Notes: generated from the letters alone by a model not told the origin. Counted from the first letter of the stretch, positions 36,616-46,720 are shown. The stretch is 64,000 bases of DNA from Thalassomonas actiniarum (GCF_000948975.2 NZ_CP059735.1:4710603-4774602); one strand, 5' to 3'. Made by a program: numbers and translations.

Positions 36616-37221
36616 ATGGCAACAGAATTATTTTTTATTTACGACACCCATTGCCCCTGGAGTTATGCCACCACCGCCTTAGTCAATGAAGTCACCCGGG
36701 CACTGCCGAAAATCAAAGTCCACTTATTCCATATCGCCCACTATGAAGGTGATAGTCATGTCACTAAAGACCTGCTTGATGCGGTCACTGCCGACAGCAA
36801 TCTCAGCTTTGGCGAGAGCTACCAGCAAGGGTTATCGCGTGCCAAAGACTCAGGTGTCGCCGCCAATTTAATGGCCTGGACCCAAAGCAAAGCCCCGCAT
36901 GCCGCCCTGGCCCTGCTGAACAGCTTACAGCAGGCCCATTTCCAGCAAGGCAATGAGCTGCAAAGCCAGGAGGATGTTGAAGGCATTATCAAAAGCCATA
37001 AACTTTCCCCGCCGGCAAAAGTCTTCAACCGGGACAAATTCATCAAGGAAGCCGAACTTGGCCTGCATGATATTGAAGAGCTGCAGGAGATCATCGGCAC
37101 CAGTGCTTTCCCGGCGTTATTATTGGCCAACGACGATAATTTAGTCTTGCTTAACCACAACTTATATTTGGCCAAGCCTAAGGCCATTGTTGAAGCCGTT
37201 GAACTGGAGCTGGCTAAGTAG
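36616..37221 (+). CDS. DsbA-like thioredoxin-fold protein with CPWS active site
   Basis: 201 aa from the ATG at 36616 (AAGAG just upstream); a longer frame from 36538 has no ribosome-binding site. Begins with a strand and D-T-H-C-P-W-S-Y at 11-18, the position of the DsbA active site, but the second Cys is Ser, so it cannot run a normal two-cysteine redox cycle. S-A-F-P-A-L near 170 supplies a cis-Pro loop. No signal peptide, so cytoplasmic, resembling the FrnE/2-hydroxychromene-isomerase side of the family. Function unknown. Confidence 0.7.
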   Translation: MATELFFIYDTHCPWSYATTALVNEVTRALPKIKVHLFHIAHYEGDSHVTKDLLDAVTADSNLSFGESYQQGLSRAKDSGVAANLMAWTQSKAPHAALALLNSLQQAHFQQGNELQSQEDVEGIIKSHKLSPPAKVFNRDKFIKEAELGLHDIEELQEIIGTSAFPALLLANDDNLVLLNHNLYLAKPKAIVEAVELELAK

Positions 37222-37421
37222 CCCTTTTGCAGGCAGTCCGCCGGTATGAACTCTATGCTGCGGGAAGAAAATTAGTAACTTAAGCGCGAACATAGCATAA
37301 TAGTTGCCATTAACAGGATTAAGCCGCAATAAAGCTGCGGTTAACTAACGATTAGACAGCGCTCAAACTGCCAAAAACAGAGCATCGCAGCGCTTAAAAA
37401 CCAAGATAAATTGAGGTATCG

Positions 37422-38210
37422 ATGAGTATTACAATAAAGACTCAGGAAGAAATTGAAAAGATGCGTATCGCCGGCAAACTCGCCGCCGATGTGCTTGAAA
37501 TGATCGCCCCCCATGTAAAAGCCGGCGTGACCACAGAGCAGCTGGACGAGATTTGCGCCAGGTATACCGAAGAAGTTCAGGACGCCATTTCCGCGCCGCT
37601 GAATTACCACGGTTTCCCAAAATCCATTTGTACCTCGATTAACCATGTGGTTTGTCACGGTATTCCGGATAATACCGAATTAAAAGACGGCGATATTGTC
37701 AATATCGATATTACCGTGATCAAAGACGGTTACCACGGCGATACCAGTAAAATGTTCCTCATCGGCGATGTTTCCCCGGAAGACGCCCGTTTATGCCGTA
37801 TCACCCAGGAAGCGCTGTACACCGGCATCAAGAAAGTAAAACCCGGGGTGGCTTTTGGTGAAATTGGCGCCGCCATCCAAAAGTTCATCAAAAAATCCGG
37901 CCGTTTCTCCATTGTCAAAGACTATTGCGGTCATGGCATCGGCCAGGAATTCCACGAAGAGCCGCAAATCGTACATTACAAAAACAATGACACCACAAAA
38001 ATGCAGGAAGGCATGTGTTTTACCATAGAGCCGATGATCAACCTGGGCCGCGGCAAAACTTTGCTTGATAAAGACGATAAATGGACCGTGTATACCATAG
38101 ACGGGAAAAAATCCGCCCAGTGGGAGCATACCCTGCTGGTGACAAAAACCGGCTGTGAGATCTTAACCCTGCGCAAAGACGATACTATCTCCCATATATT
38201 GCATAATTAA
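37422..38210 (+). CDS. map: Methionine aminopeptidase type I
   Basis: 262 aa. Metal ligands are all visible: D in N-I-D-I-T (about 97), D in H-G-D-T-S-K (about 108), H in G-H-G-I-G (171), E in T-I-E-P-M (205) and E in W-E-H-T (236). H79-type motif C-H-G-I-P near 78. Removes the N-terminal Met from new proteins. Opposite in direction to rpsB, as often seen (map diverging from rpsB), with glnD next. Confidence 0.97.
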   Translation: MSITIKTQEEIEKMRIAGKLAADVLEMIAPHVKAGVTTEQLDEICARYTEEVQDAISAPLNYHGFPKSICTSINHVVCHGIPDNTELKDGDIVNIDITVIKDGYHGDTSKMFLIGDVSPEDARLCRITQEALYTGIKKVKPGVAFGEIGAAIQKFIKKSGRFSIVKDYCGHGIGQEFHEEPQIVHYKNNDTTKMQEGMCFTIEPMINLGRGKTLLDKDDKWTVYTIDGKKSAQWEHTLLVTKTGCEILTLRKDDTISHILHN

Positions 38211-38333
38211 GTTTTGCATAATTAAGGGATTTTCACCCGGCAAGCTTGACCGCCCTGCCGGGAGCCGATGAAGTCATAACACACAGGCATTGTTAAGTTT
38301 GCCTTTTAACCTAAGTAAAGTGAAGAGCACAAT

Positions 38334-40961
38334 TTGAATACTCAGATGTTAGTACCGACAGAATATACAGATAAACTCGCCATCACCGCCCCCCAGCTGA
38401 GCAGCATGGAAATTTGCCAGCTGAGCGAGCGCTTTAATCTCTGGTTAAAAGAGGCCTTTGAAGTTGAAGATATCACTTTTTTGCTCTGTGCCCGCGCCCA
38501 GTTTGTCGATAAGGTACTGACAAAACTCTGGTGCCAGCACCAGCTGGATGAATACCAGATCAGTTTAATTGCCGTCGGCGGTTATGGCCGTAATGAACTG
38601 CATCCCCATTCCGATGTCGATATCTTACTGCTCACTCAGGAACAAAGGGATAGCTCACTGGAAGAGCGCATTTCCGCCTTTATCACCCAGCTTTGGGATG
38701 TCAAACTCGATATCGGCCACAGCGTACGCAGCGTCAAAGAATGCCTGAAACAGGCGGTCAGGGATGTCACCGTCGCCACCAATTTGATGGAAATGCGCCT
38801 GATCTGCGGCAACAGCGCTTTGTCCCAGCAACTGCAACCTTTGCTTAAAGAAGATGTTTTCTGGAGTTCGCAAAAGTTTTTTGTTGCCAAAAGGGAAGAG
38901 CAAAAGAAGCGCCATCAGCAATATCACGGCGCCGCCTATACCCTGGAGCCGAACTTAAAGGCCAACCCGGGGGGACTGCGGGACATACAAACCATAGGCT
39001 GGGTGGCGAAACGCCATTTTGTCGCCGACTCCCTCGATGAGCTGGTGGCCCATGAATACCTGACCCGCAATGAATATTATGAGCTGCTCGAATGTCAGGA
39101 TTATTTGTGGCGCATGCGTTTTGCCCTGCACTTTGTTGCCGGACGCAATGAAAACCGTTTATTGTTTGATTACCAGGCGGATGTCGCCAAGCTGCTGGGG
39201 TTTGGCGATGAAGGCAAAGCCGTGGTCGAGCGCATGATGAAACGCTTTTTCCGGGTGATCGCCCGCGTCGCCGAGCTCAATAATATGTTGTTGCAGCATT
39301 TCGAACAGGTGATCCTACACAAGGACAAGCCGCTGGAGCGCAGCACAATCAACCGGGATTTTGAGCTGGTCGACGGCTTGATATACGCCAGCAACGACCG
39401 GGTTTTTACCCGCCCGGAAAAATTGATGGAAATGTTCCTGATCATCGCCCAGGAGCCGAAGATCAAAGGCATACATTCCCACACCTTAAGGTTGATGCGT
39501 AATGCCAGGCGGCGGCTGATCTCGGCCCTGAGCGATTATGCCAAAAGCCGGCAACTGTTTATGGCCATTATCCGCCACCCCAGGGGACTGGGTTTGCCCC
39601 TGACGTTGATGCACAAACACAGTATTTTAGGGGCCTACCTGCCACAGTGGCGCAATATCGCCGGCCAGATGCAGTTTGACTTATTCCATGCCTACTCCGT
39701 TGACGAGCACAGCTACCGGCTGATCAAAAACCTGTACCGTTTCAGCCAGGGGGAGCATAACCATGAATTTCCCCTGTGCAGTAAAATCGTGCAGCGCATC
39801 CGCAAGCCGGAAGTCTTGTATCTTGCCGGGATTTTTCACGATATCGCCAAAGGGCGCGGCGGCGATCATGCCAAACTCGGGGCGGTGGATGCGCTGAATT
39901 TCAGCAAAGTGCACCAGCTCAACAATCATGACGGTAAAATGATTTCCTGGCTGGTCAAACATCACTTACTGATGTCGGTGACAGCGCAGCGCCGGGATAT
40001 TTCAGATCCGGATGTGATCCGCCAGTTCGGGGAAATTGTCCGCGACGAAGCCCATCTCGACTATTTATACTGCCTCACCGTCGCCGATATGCGCGCCACC
40101 AATGAAAGCTTGTGGAACAGCTGGAAAGCCAACCTGCTCGAAGAGTTATACTTTAATACCAAACGCGCCTTCAGGCGCGGACTGGAAAAACCGGTCGATC
40201 TGCGGGCAAAAATCCGCGAAAACCAGGACATGGCCCTGACCTTGCTCGCCGAGCAGCAGCTGGATAATGAAGCGCTGCAAAAGCTGTGGCGCGAATATAA
40301 AGCGGATTATTTCCTGCGTTATTCCCCGGCGCAAATCGCCTGGCACAGCCGCAATATTATCGGCCATGATAAAAGCAAACCTTTGGTACTGATCAGTACC
40401 ACCCCCTACCGAGGCGGCACCGAAGTATTTGTTTATACCAAAGAGCGCAGCGGCATTTTTGCCACCACGGTTGCCCTGCTCGGCAGCAAAAAGCTGTCGA
40501 TTCATGATGCTAAAATTATCACCAGCAAAACCGGTTATACGGTAAATACCTTTGTCGTGCTCGACAGCCACGGCAAACCTATCAACGACCCATACCGGGC
40601 CAAAGAAACCGCCGCGGCGCTGACCGATAAATTAAGCCAGCAGTCGTTGCGGAATATCTTGCTCCAGCCGATATCAAAACGCTTTAAGCAATTTAAATTA
40701 CCGACCCAGGTCAGCTTTATCGACAGCAATACCAAAAGAACAACCTTGCTGGAAATTGTCGCCCTGGACCGTCCCGGCCTGCTCGCCAGCATCGCCCAGG
40801 TCTTTCAGGATTGCAAAATCAATATTCATTCCGCCAAAATCACCACCTTCGGCGAGAAAGCAGAAGATGTATTTACCATCTCCAACAGTGACAATATTGC
40901 CCTGACAGCAGAGGAACAGGCGGAGCTGACTTCCAGGTTATGTGACGATATCAGCGGTTAA
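38334..40961 (+). CDS. glnD: Bifunctional [protein-PII] uridylyltransferase/uridylyl-removing enzyme
   Basis: 875 aa. Nucleotidyltransferase motif [15 protein letters not shown] (82-96), an HD domain with [11 protein letters not shown] around 503-513, and two C-terminal ACT domains (about 695-770 and 805-875) that sense glutamine. Controls PII and so the whole nitrogen response. The TTG at 38334 is preferred since GAAGAG sits at correct spacing; an ATG four codons on (38346) is possible. Confidence 0.96.
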   Translation: MNTQMLVPTEYTDKLAITAPQLSSMEICQLSERFNLWLKEAFEVEDITFLLCARAQFVDKVLTKLWCQHQLDEYQISLIAVGGYGRNELHPHSDVDILLLTQEQRDSSLEERISAFITQLWDVKLDIGHSVRSVKECLKQAVRDVTVATNLMEMRLICGNSALSQQLQPLLKEDVFWSSQKFFVAKREEQKKRHQQYHGAAYTLEPNLKANPGGLRDIQTIGWVAKRHFVADSLDELVAHEYLTRNEYYELLECQDYLWRMRFALHFVAGRNENRLLFDYQADVAKLLGFGDEGKAVVERMMKRFFRVIARVAELNNMLLQHFEQVILHKDKPLERSTINRDFELVDGLIYASNDRVFTRPEKLMEMFLIIAQEPKIKGIHSHTLRLMRNARRRLISALSDYAKSRQLFMAIIRHPRGLGLPLTLMHKHSILGAYLPQWRNIAGQMQFDLFHAYSVDEHSYRLIKNLYRFSQGEHNHEFPLCSKIVQRIRKPEVLYLAGIFHDIAKGRGGDHAKLGAVDALNFSKVHQLNNHDGKMISWLVKHHLLMSVTAQRRDISDPDVIRQFGEIVRDEAHLDYLYCLTVADMRATNESLWNSWKANLLEELYFNTKRAFRRGLEKPVDLRAKIRENQDMALTLLAEQQLDNEALQKLWREYKADYFLRYSPAQIAWHSRNIIGHDKSKPLVLISTTPYRGGTEVFVYTKERSGIFATTVALLGSKKLSIHDAKIITSKTGYTVNTFVVLDSHGKPINDPYRAKETAAALTDKLSQQSLRNILLQPISKRFKQFKLPTQVSFIDSNTKRTTLLEIVALDRPGLLASIAQVFQDCKINIHSAKITTFGEKAEDVFTISNSDNIALTAEEQAELTSRLCDDISG

Positions 40962-41015
40962 AACCATTTATTTGATGAACAGAACAAGAATGAGAATTTT
41001 ACATAGGAAAAACAC

Positions 41016-41846
41016 ATGAACGCCACACAAGAGATTATCGAACAGGCCTTTGAAAACCGGGCCAATATCACCCCGAAAACCGTCAGCGACGATGTTAAAC
41101 AAGCGGTGCTTGACACCCTGGCACTGCTTAATACCGGCCAGGCCCGTGTTGCCGAAAAAATCGCCGGCGAATGGGTGGTGCACCAGTGGCTGAAAAAGGC
41201 AGTTTTACTGTCTTTTCGCATCTGGGATAACCAGGTGATTGACGGCGCTGAAAGCAAATATTTTGATAAGGTGCCGCTGAAATACGAAAATTACCAGCAA
41301 AACGACTTTGAAGCCGACGGCGTGCGCATAGTGCCCCCCGCCACGGTACGTACCGGCAGCTATGTCGGCAAAGATGTTGTGGTCATGCCCAGCTATGTCA
41401 ATATCGGCGCTTATGTCGATGAAGGCACTATGGTCGATACCTGGGCTACCGTAGGCTCCTGCGCCCAGATAGGGAAAAATGTTCATTTGTCCGGCGGTGT
41501 CGGCATCGGCGGCGTATTAGAGCCGCTGCAGGCGGGTCCGACCATTATCGAAGATAACTGTTTTATCGGCGCCCGCTCTGAAATCGTTGAAGGCGTGGTG
41601 GTTGAAGAAGGCGCAGTGATCTCTATGGGGGTCTATATCGGGCAAAGCACACGCATTTACGACCGTGAAACCGGCGAAACCCATTACGGCCGGGTACCGG
41701 CCGGCTCTGTGGTCGTACCGGGCAACTTGCCGTCAACATGCGGCAGCTACAGCTTATATGCCGCCATTATCGTAAAAAAAGTCGATGCGAAAACCCGGGC
41801 GAAAATCGGCGTTAACGCCCTGCTACGCTCCATCAGCGAAGACTAA
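41016..41846 (+). CDS. dapD: 2,3,4,5-tetrahydropyridine-2,6-dicarboxylate N-succinyltransferase
   Basis: 276 aa. N-terminal helical domain, then a left-handed beta-helix with [20 protein letters not shown] and [12 protein letters not shown]. Uses succinyl-CoA in the succinylase branch of lysine and diaminopimelate synthesis. The neighbour of glnD and map, as in E. coli (map-glnD-dapD). Confidence 0.97.
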   Translation: MNATQEIIEQAFENRANITPKTVSDDVKQAVLDTLALLNTGQARVAEKIAGEWVVHQWLKKAVLLSFRIWDNQVIDGAESKYFDKVPLKYENYQQNDFEADGVRIVPPATVRTGSYVGKDVVVMPSYVNIGAYVDEGTMVDTWATVGSCAQIGKNVHLSGGVGIGGVLEPLQAGPTIIEDNCFIGARSEIVEGVVVEEGAVISMGVYIGQSTRIYDRETGETHYGRVPAGSVVVPGNLPSTCGSYSLYAAIIVKKVDAKTRAKIGVNALLRSISED

Positions 41847-41865
41847 GAAAACCTGAGCCTAAAAA

Positions 41866-41913
41866 CACTCTATAAAGCACTCTATAAAACACTCTATAAA
41901 ACACTCTATAAAA
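41866..41913. repeat. Four tandem copies of a 12-bp unit (CACTCTATAAAA)
   Basis: Units at 41866-41877 (last base G), 41878-41889, 41890-41901 and 41902-41913, the last three identical. Located in the 3' untranslated region of dapD right before the terminator. A simple tandem duplication; no spacers, so not CRISPR. Confidence 0.85.
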
Positions 41914-41937
41914 CAAAGGGCCATTTGGCCCTTTGTT
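41912..41937. terminator. Bidirectional terminator between dapD and truC
   Basis: AACAAAGGGCC and GGCCCTTTGTT form an 11-bp perfect stem with a 4-nt loop, followed by a T-rich stretch on the plus strand and TTTTATAG on the minus strand. Serves the convergent dapD and truC genes. Confidence 0.75.
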
Positions 41938-41955
41938 GGTTTTACATCAAAGCAA

Positions 41956-42732
41956 TTAACCAAATACATTCGCTTGCCAGCCAAGGCGGTCAAACACCGA
42001 TAACCACTGTGCGTCAAAATTCGCTTCAATAACTATCGCCTCACCGGTCACCGGGTGGCTAAATTCGAGTTTTTTTGCCATTAACATCAGCCGTTTAAAG
42101 CCAAAGTGCTGGATAAAAAACGGGTTTTGCTTATTATCGCCGTAATTGATATCGCCGATAATGGGGTGGCGCAGGTGCGCCAGGTGGCGGCGGATCTGGT
42201 GGCGCCTGCCGGTTGCCGGCAACAGTTTCACCAGGGAGTAACGCACGCTGTCATATTTACCTAACGGCACGGGCAAAGAGGCGGTATCGAGCGTTTGATA
42301 ATAGGTTTGTGCCTCCTGCTCAGGTTTATCCGTGCGGGAAAATTTATCGCCGATTTTATCCAGTTTCTCCTTTAGCGGATAATCTATCAGCGCTTCCCCC
42401 AGCAGGTGCCCCCGGGTCAGGGCATAATAGGTTTTCTGTATGCTTTTATCGGTAAAGGCCTCCCCCATTTGCCGGGCAACGTCCCGGGTTAAGGCAAAAA
42501 GCAAAACCCCCGAAGTTGGCCGGTCCAGGCGGTGCAGCGGGTAAACATAACGGCCGATTTGATCCCGCACCAGCTGCAGGGCAAAAAACTGCTCATCTTT
42601 ATCCATAAAGCTGCGGTGCACAAACAACCCCGGGGGTTTATCCACCGCCACCAGGTATTCGTCCTGATATAAAATCTTCAGTACCGGCTTTTGCATAGCT
42701 TCCTCGCCTGCAGGCTCATGCTGTTCACTCAT
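41956..42732 (-). CDS. truC: tRNA pseudouridine(65) synthase TruC
   Basis: 258 aa. RluA-type pseudouridine synthase: V-A-V-D-K-P-P-G (28-35), catalytic Asp in H-R-L-D-R-P-T-S-G (67-75), and G-R-R-H-Q-I-R-R-H (175-183). Its N-terminal linker is longer than average. Start codon overlaps the stop of yqcC by 4 nt, and that pairing (yqcC-truC) is what singles it out as TruC among RluA relatives. Modifies U65 of tRNA. Confidence 0.92.
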   Translation of the reverse strand: MSEQHEPAGEEAMQKPVLKILYQDEYLVAVDKPPGLFVHRSFMDKDEQFFALQLVRDQIGRYVYPLHRLDRPTSGVLLFALTRDVARQMGEAFTDKSIQKTYYALTRGHLLGEALIDYPLKEKLDKIGDKFSRTDKPEQEAQTYYQTLDTASLPVPLGKYDSVRYSLVKLLPATGRRHQIRRHLAHLRHPIIGDINYGDNKQNPFFIQHFGFKRLMLMAKKLEFSHPVTGEAIVIEANFDAQWLSVFDRLGWQANVFG

Positions 42733-43088
42733 GATGATTTCACAAACAGGGTTTGTGCCCGCTTGCCGCTAAGTAACTCATCCAGATCGCCGATAATATC
42801 AACCAGCTCTGCCACTGCCTGCCCCCGATGTTTAAAAGCCTCTTCCGCCATCGGACACAGCGCCATATTCGTCGGTAAAGGCAGCTTCTGCTCCGCCATT
42901 TGACCAAGCTTGGGAATAAAGACAAATTGCAGCCATTGCTCAAAGGTTAAGGTATCACAGCAAAAAGGCTGACTGCTTTGCAGTGCCTTTGCCGGTACCG
43001 CGCTGAGCTGCCAGAGTTGTTGATGTTTTAACTCGGTTGTTAACCGGGACAACAAGGTTGAAGTCTTTTGGTGTAATCTTGTATTCAT
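42729..43088 (-). CDS. yqcC: YqcC family (DUF446) protein
   Basis: 119 aa, small cytosolic helical protein. F-E-Q-W-L-Q-F-V-F-I-P near 50-60, P-L-P-x-N-M-A-L-C-P-M and a final L-D-x-L-L-S-G match YqcC. Biochemical role unknown; always next to truC in this group, which hints at a link to tRNA modification. Confidence 0.9.
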   Translation of the reverse strand: MNTRLHQKTSTLLSRLTTELKHQQLWQLSAVPAKALQSSQPFCCDTLTFEQWLQFVFIPKLGQMAEQKLPLPTNMALCPMAEEAFKHRGQAVAELVDIIGDLDELLSGKRAQTLFVKSS

Positions 43089-43356
43089 ATCAGGGAAATC
43101 ACCGTTTTAGGAAACTGCCAGGCAATAAAGCGCCATTATACCTTTGCCCGATGGGGGTATGGCAATCACTTATCTCCCTGGCGCTATTAAATCAGCTTAT
43201 TTAACGGCAAGGGGTAACTTAGCCCTCCCCTGAGCCGGCAATAGCGATTTTGTTAACCGGCTTTGCTTAATATTGCCCATTTATGGATATGGCATGAGTT
43301 TTAATCTCCAATAAGCCCCGCTATAATAGCGCCAACATTATTCAGCCAGTTTCATT

Positions 43357-44382
43357 ATGTCCGCTATTTCGACCATTTCAGAACTCTTAACCTTATCCGA
43401 CAGCCAATACCGTATTTATGATATCGGCCGTAAAATTGATAAAATCTCTAAAGAGCAATTTAAAAAAATAGAATTAAACCAACAGCCCTACCCTTTCCCT
43501 AGTCAGGGACATGCTTTTATTGCCGCCGCTTTCTGGCAAAAAGGCTCAACGGCCCCCTACCTGTGGTTTATTAAAATCCCCCTGGATGAAAGAGGGCTGC
43601 TGAACCAGGGGGCACGCAATCACTTTATTGCCATTATTATCGAAGCATTAGGCTCAGATCTTTCCGCTGATCCGACCCAGCAGCAAGAAGCCTTGCTGAA
43701 AAATAACCCTTATCATTTTACCCCGGCACAATATAAGCTGGCCGCCTTAAACAGCATTATCGGGATGGAATTAAAACAGCCCGCCAGCGGTTATTACCAG
43801 AACTGCTTGTCTTACTTAAGTGGGGAGCAAGGCTGGGATCAGTGGCAAAACCTCGGCGTGCAGGGGATCAGTGATTTTGTTGCCCGTATCGACGATAAGG
43901 CACTCCAGCAGGTATTAATCAAGGCCCTGCCCCAGCTGCCCCCCCAGGTACTGGCTCCTTTGTGCTCGGCCCTGGAAAATAAAAAATACCCGGTTGATGT
44001 CATCCGCAGCCTGCTAGAGCGTTTGAAGTCAGCCATTGGTAGCGGCGAAAGTGAACTTGAACAGGCATTATTAAGGGCACTGGCAACGAACTGTGAGCAT
44101 ATTGATGTCGCCACCTTTGCCGACGAGTATTTGCTGACCCCACAAATCAGCAGCGAACAGCTGATCACCCTTTCCGGGCGGTGCTGGACGTTGCTGCAAA
44201 CACCCGCACGTATGAGCCATTACCTCGAATTGTTAATTGCCAAACAGGATAACGAGCTGTTTACCGCTATTTTTAAAGATCTGGTTGCAATCCCGCTAAT
44301 ACGCCCAATATTATTTCAATGTATGCGGGCTCCGGATCGCAGCCCCGCCCTGGCAAAAGCCATAGGGCAATTATTTAACTGA
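43357..44382 (+). CDS. DUF3549 family protein
   Basis: 341 aa, soluble, no signal peptide. Begins S-T-I-S-E-L-L-T-L-S-D-S-Q-Y-R-I-Y-D-I-G-R-K-I and carries L-W-F-I-K-I-P-L-D-E-R-G-L, the recognisable DUF3549 pattern, with a helical-repeat C-terminal half. Function unknown; it stays beside yqcC/truC and a DUF3301 gene in marine gammaproteobacteria. Confidence 0.85.
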   Translation: MSAISTISELLTLSDSQYRIYDIGRKIDKISKEQFKKIELNQQPYPFPSQGHAFIAAAFWQKGSTAPYLWFIKIPLDERGLLNQGARNHFIAIIIEALGSDLSADPTQQQEALLKNNPYHFTPAQYKLAALNSIIGMELKQPASGYYQNCLSYLSGEQGWDQWQNLGVQGISDFVARIDDKALQQVLIKALPQLPPQVLAPLCSALENKKYPVDVIRSLLERLKSAIGSGESELEQALLRALATNCEHIDVATFADEYLLTPQISSEQLITLSGRCWTLLQTPARMSHYLELLIAKQDNELFTAIFKDLVAIPLIRPILFQCMRAPDRSPALAKAIGQLFN

Positions 44383-44413
44383 CCTGGTTTTAACCGCGAA
44401 ATTTAAGGGTGAT

Positions 44414-44722
44414 GTGTTAATCATGGAAAATATTTACTACTTATTATTGGCGTTTATGGTGTGCTGGTATTTTATCTACCTGAGAAAAGTATCTGAGTCC
44501 GCCAGAAAACACGCCGCCAGATATTGCGAGCAAAGCGGTTTGCAATTTATCGCTATCGCCCGAAAATTCAGCAGACCAAAATTTGATAAACAACACGGGT
44601 TATATTTCTCCAGTGTCTTTGAATTTGAGTTTAGCGGTGACGGCGAATCGAGCAATAGCGGAGAGTTAAGCTTAAGGGGCTTAAAGTTAAACCAGGTAGA
44701 TTTACCCGCCTACAGAATTTAA
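44414..44722 (+). CDS. DUF3301 family membrane-anchored protein
   Basis: 102 aa. One N-terminal transmembrane helix (about 6-20, Y-Y-L-L-L-A-F-M-V-C-W-Y-F) then a basic cytosolic tail with A-A-R-Y-C-E-Q-S-G-L-Q-F-I, the DUF3301 signature. The GTG at 44414 has AAGGG at good spacing; ATG at 44423 is the alternative. Follows DUF3549 by 31 nt. Function unknown. Confidence 0.8.
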   Translation: MLIMENIYYLLLAFMVCWYFIYLRKVSESARKHAARYCEQSGLQFIAIARKFSRPKFDKQHGLYFSSVFEFEFSGDGESSNSGELSLRGLKLNQVDLPAYRI

Positions 44723-44850
44723 TCCGAGAAGAGATAGTGCAGACAGAAGCACTTAGCGAAAATTCTCCGAGGCTCTCTCACCAGGCAGAAAAATAGCCCT
44801 TCATCCTGAACATGGCCACTTTTTCACGTCCATGTGACCATGGCTGAACA

Positions 44851-45128
44851 TAAAACAAAAGCGGCCGATATGCCGCTTTTGTTTTTTAGCCAACATCCTG
44901 TAGCTGGTGGTGGTCGCCATCCTGATGACCTCTTCCCTGAAACATTAACTTCCCTGTTAACTCCCGGTACGTACCTCCCTGGCCAACTTTAAACTAAAAG
45001 TAAATTTCCTTATTCCTTATTAATAACCCTAGCCGTCCTATGCTGATTTCCTGTCTGGCTCAACCATCCAGTTGAGTGATTCATCACTGAATACTGCTTA
45101 AGTTTTCCTTCACTCGTGTCGTCCTGAC
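44851..45128 (-). ncRNA. csrC: CsrB/CsrC-family regulatory RNA, copy 1 (CsrA-sequestering sRNA)
   Basis: A minus-strand transcript of about 278 nt is predicted from G45128 to a strong terminator (AAAACAAAAGCGGC/GCCGCTTTTGTTTT, 44852-44885, 14-bp stem plus T-run). It carries about 14 GGA motifs in the forms CAGGAUG, CAGGGA, AGGACG and AAGGA. Several sit in loops of short hairpins, such as TCAAC-TGGATG-GTTGA and TTAAC-AGGGAA-GTTAA. This is the hallmark of CsrB/CsrC RNAs, which bind many CsrA dimers and free target mRNAs. No coding capacity. The csrC name follows its shorter length only. First bases GTCAGGACGACAC match copy 2. Confidence 0.88.
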
Positions 45129-45135
45129 AAACTTA

Positions 45136-45141
45136 ATATTA
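45136..45141 (-). promoter_or_regulatory. -10 element of Csr-type sRNA copy 1
   Basis: Minus-strand TAATAT, 7 nt before the predicted start G45128. No good -35 hexamer lies 16-18 nt upstream, as expected for an activator-dependent promoter. Confidence 0.6.
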
Positions 45142-45296
45142 CCAGCTGGATTATCCGCAACCAGCGCCAGAAGAAAAATAAATATTGGCGCTTACAGCCC
45201 AGATAAAAACCCAAAAGGAAAAAACCGATAAAAACAAAACACTAGAACAGGCATTTGCTTTTGCACCTAAAAAGCATTTCACTATGCCTACACCAT

Positions 45297-45314
45297 TGTA
45301 AGAAATTTCTTACA
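45297..45314. promoter_or_regulatory. UvrY/GacA binding palindrome upstream of sRNA copy 1
   Basis: TGTAAGAAATTTCTTACA is a perfect 18-bp palindrome and an exact match to the UvrY/GacA consensus TGTAAG-N6-CTTACA. Its centre is 177.5 nt upstream of the predicted sRNA start, and it also lies about 165 nt upstream of the divergent DUF805-like gene. Confidence 0.85.
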
Positions 45315-45479
45315 AAAAGCTTCTGCTTCTCCCCCAGGCCCGCATCTGTGTTGTTTATTGTTTAACCAAGTCAGCGATAAAATGATTTTTCTTTTGATTC
45401 TCCCCTGATTTTTGCCAGATTCACGCAGACACAGGTGCAAAAATTAGTTAATCTTGCGTTAATTTATTTTGGAGGTCTT

Positions 45480-46601
45480 GTGCAGCTATTAAAGTCGATT
45501 TTTTGTTTATCCGGATTTGATAATCGTCAGCGTTATGGCGCTATCTGCGGCATCAGTTATCTGAGTTTTATCCTGATGAGCGCGATACTCACCGGTTATA
45601 TGATCAGTTCAGCCATCGTTTTATTTATTGCTGTTATGGTTTGCGTATTCTCCACCAAGCGCCGTTTACAAGATGCCCGGCTCAATAAAAACTGGAGCGC
45701 CGCCCCCGGCGTTATTTTTGCCCTGACAGGTTTAGTGATTATTACCGTCAATCACGCCGGTGCCTATTGGCTGCTGCTTATTCCTATGGCGCTCTCGGCC
45801 CTGTTATTAACCTACCCCGGTAAACCCGAAAAAAGCTATCAACTAGGTTATAACGGCCCCGTTGATTTACATGGCTTTAGCCGGCCCCATAGCCGCAGCA
45901 GCCAGGGCAATAGCCGGATAGAGCCGACATTGACCGGTTCAACGGATGCTGAGCAGACAATAGCCATTGACAGCAGTGAACAGGTATTTCCCCCCTCAGA
46001 AGAAGCAGCTACGGCATCAGGAGAAAGTTTTAGCACAGCTTCAACGCAAGCAGATCCCGGCGAACAAATCCGCCTGTTGCTGCTTAATAAAAAAAATGCC
46101 CTCTATGCCGGAGGCGTAATACTCACTTTTATCATCACAGGTATCGTGATGTCTCTGTTCTTTTCTGGCGGCGATAGCCAGGCAGAAGTCTCAAGTGACG
46201 CCGCAGCTGTGCGGACGCAGGCACAACAGGATGAGAAATTACACCAGATTGATCTACCCGATAACTTCTCGTTACTGCTCAACCAATACCAGGGGGTGAT
46301 CATCAACTGGCAATCGGATAAAACCGAACAAACGCAAATATGGTCTGTAAAAACCGCTCAAGGTGACAGCAGCTGTGAGAGCATTACCTTCAATAACGGT
46401 GAGTCATACCGCACATATGGTGTTACTACAGAAATGGGAGATAACTATTTCGCCAGTTTCTCTCCCCTGGACACAAAAGCCCTGTTACAGGCAATAGCTT
46501 TTCGCGGTCACTTCCGTTTATGCGGCTATAAGTTTTCATTGAAGGGCAGCCAGGCGGTATTGGGGAAAAACAATCATTACGCCCAGTTTATTGACTATTA
46601 A
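45480..46601 (+). CDS. DUF805-like membrane protein of unknown function
   Basis: 373 aa from the GTG at 45480, chosen for the GGAGG four nt upstream; the longest frame begins at GTG 45435 with no ribosome-binding site. Residues 1-115 look like a DUF805 module: F-D-N-R-Q-R-Y, paired hydrophobic spans, R-R-L-Q-D-A-R, then two more spans. A Ser/Thr/Glu-rich linker (about 115-205) leads to a fifth span (about 208-230) and a C-terminal domain with two cysteines (S-S-C-E-S, R-L-C-G-Y). Placed between the two Csr-type RNAs, with the UvrY palindrome of copy 1 in its upstream region. Function unknown. Confidence 0.7.
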   Translation: MQLLKSIFCLSGFDNRQRYGAICGISYLSFILMSAILTGYMISSAIVLFIAVMVCVFSTKRRLQDARLNKNWSAAPGVIFALTGLVIITVNHAGAYWLLLIPMALSALLLTYPGKPEKSYQLGYNGPVDLHGFSRPHSRSSQGNSRIEPTLTGSTDAEQTIAIDSSEQVFPPSEEAATASGESFSTASTQADPGEQIRLLLLNKKNALYAGGVILTFIITGIVMSLFFSGGDSQAEVSSDAAAVRTQAQQDEKLHQIDLPDNFSLLLNQYQGVIINWQSDKTEQTQIWSVKTAQGDSSCESITFNNGESYRTYGVTTEMGDNYFASFSPLDTKALLQAIAFRGHFRLCGYKFSLKGSQAVLGKNNHYAQFIDY

Positions 46602-46720
46602 GCTATCTGGCTTATATCCTGGTGGCGGCAGGAACTAAAGTTTTCCGGGATGCTAAAAGCAAGCACTGAGCTTATGCCGGAAGCCCTGCCGGTAGCCCAA
46701 ACTGAAAAACGACCAGGCAT

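Noticed and set aside
41866-41913. Tandem repeats as a CRISPR array
   Set aside because: Units of 12 bp directly abut without spacers, and no cas gene is nearby.
44780-44850. A further extension of sRNA copy 1 with another AGGATG motif
   Set aside because: The motif lies downstream of a strong terminator (44852-44887), so it is probably chance.
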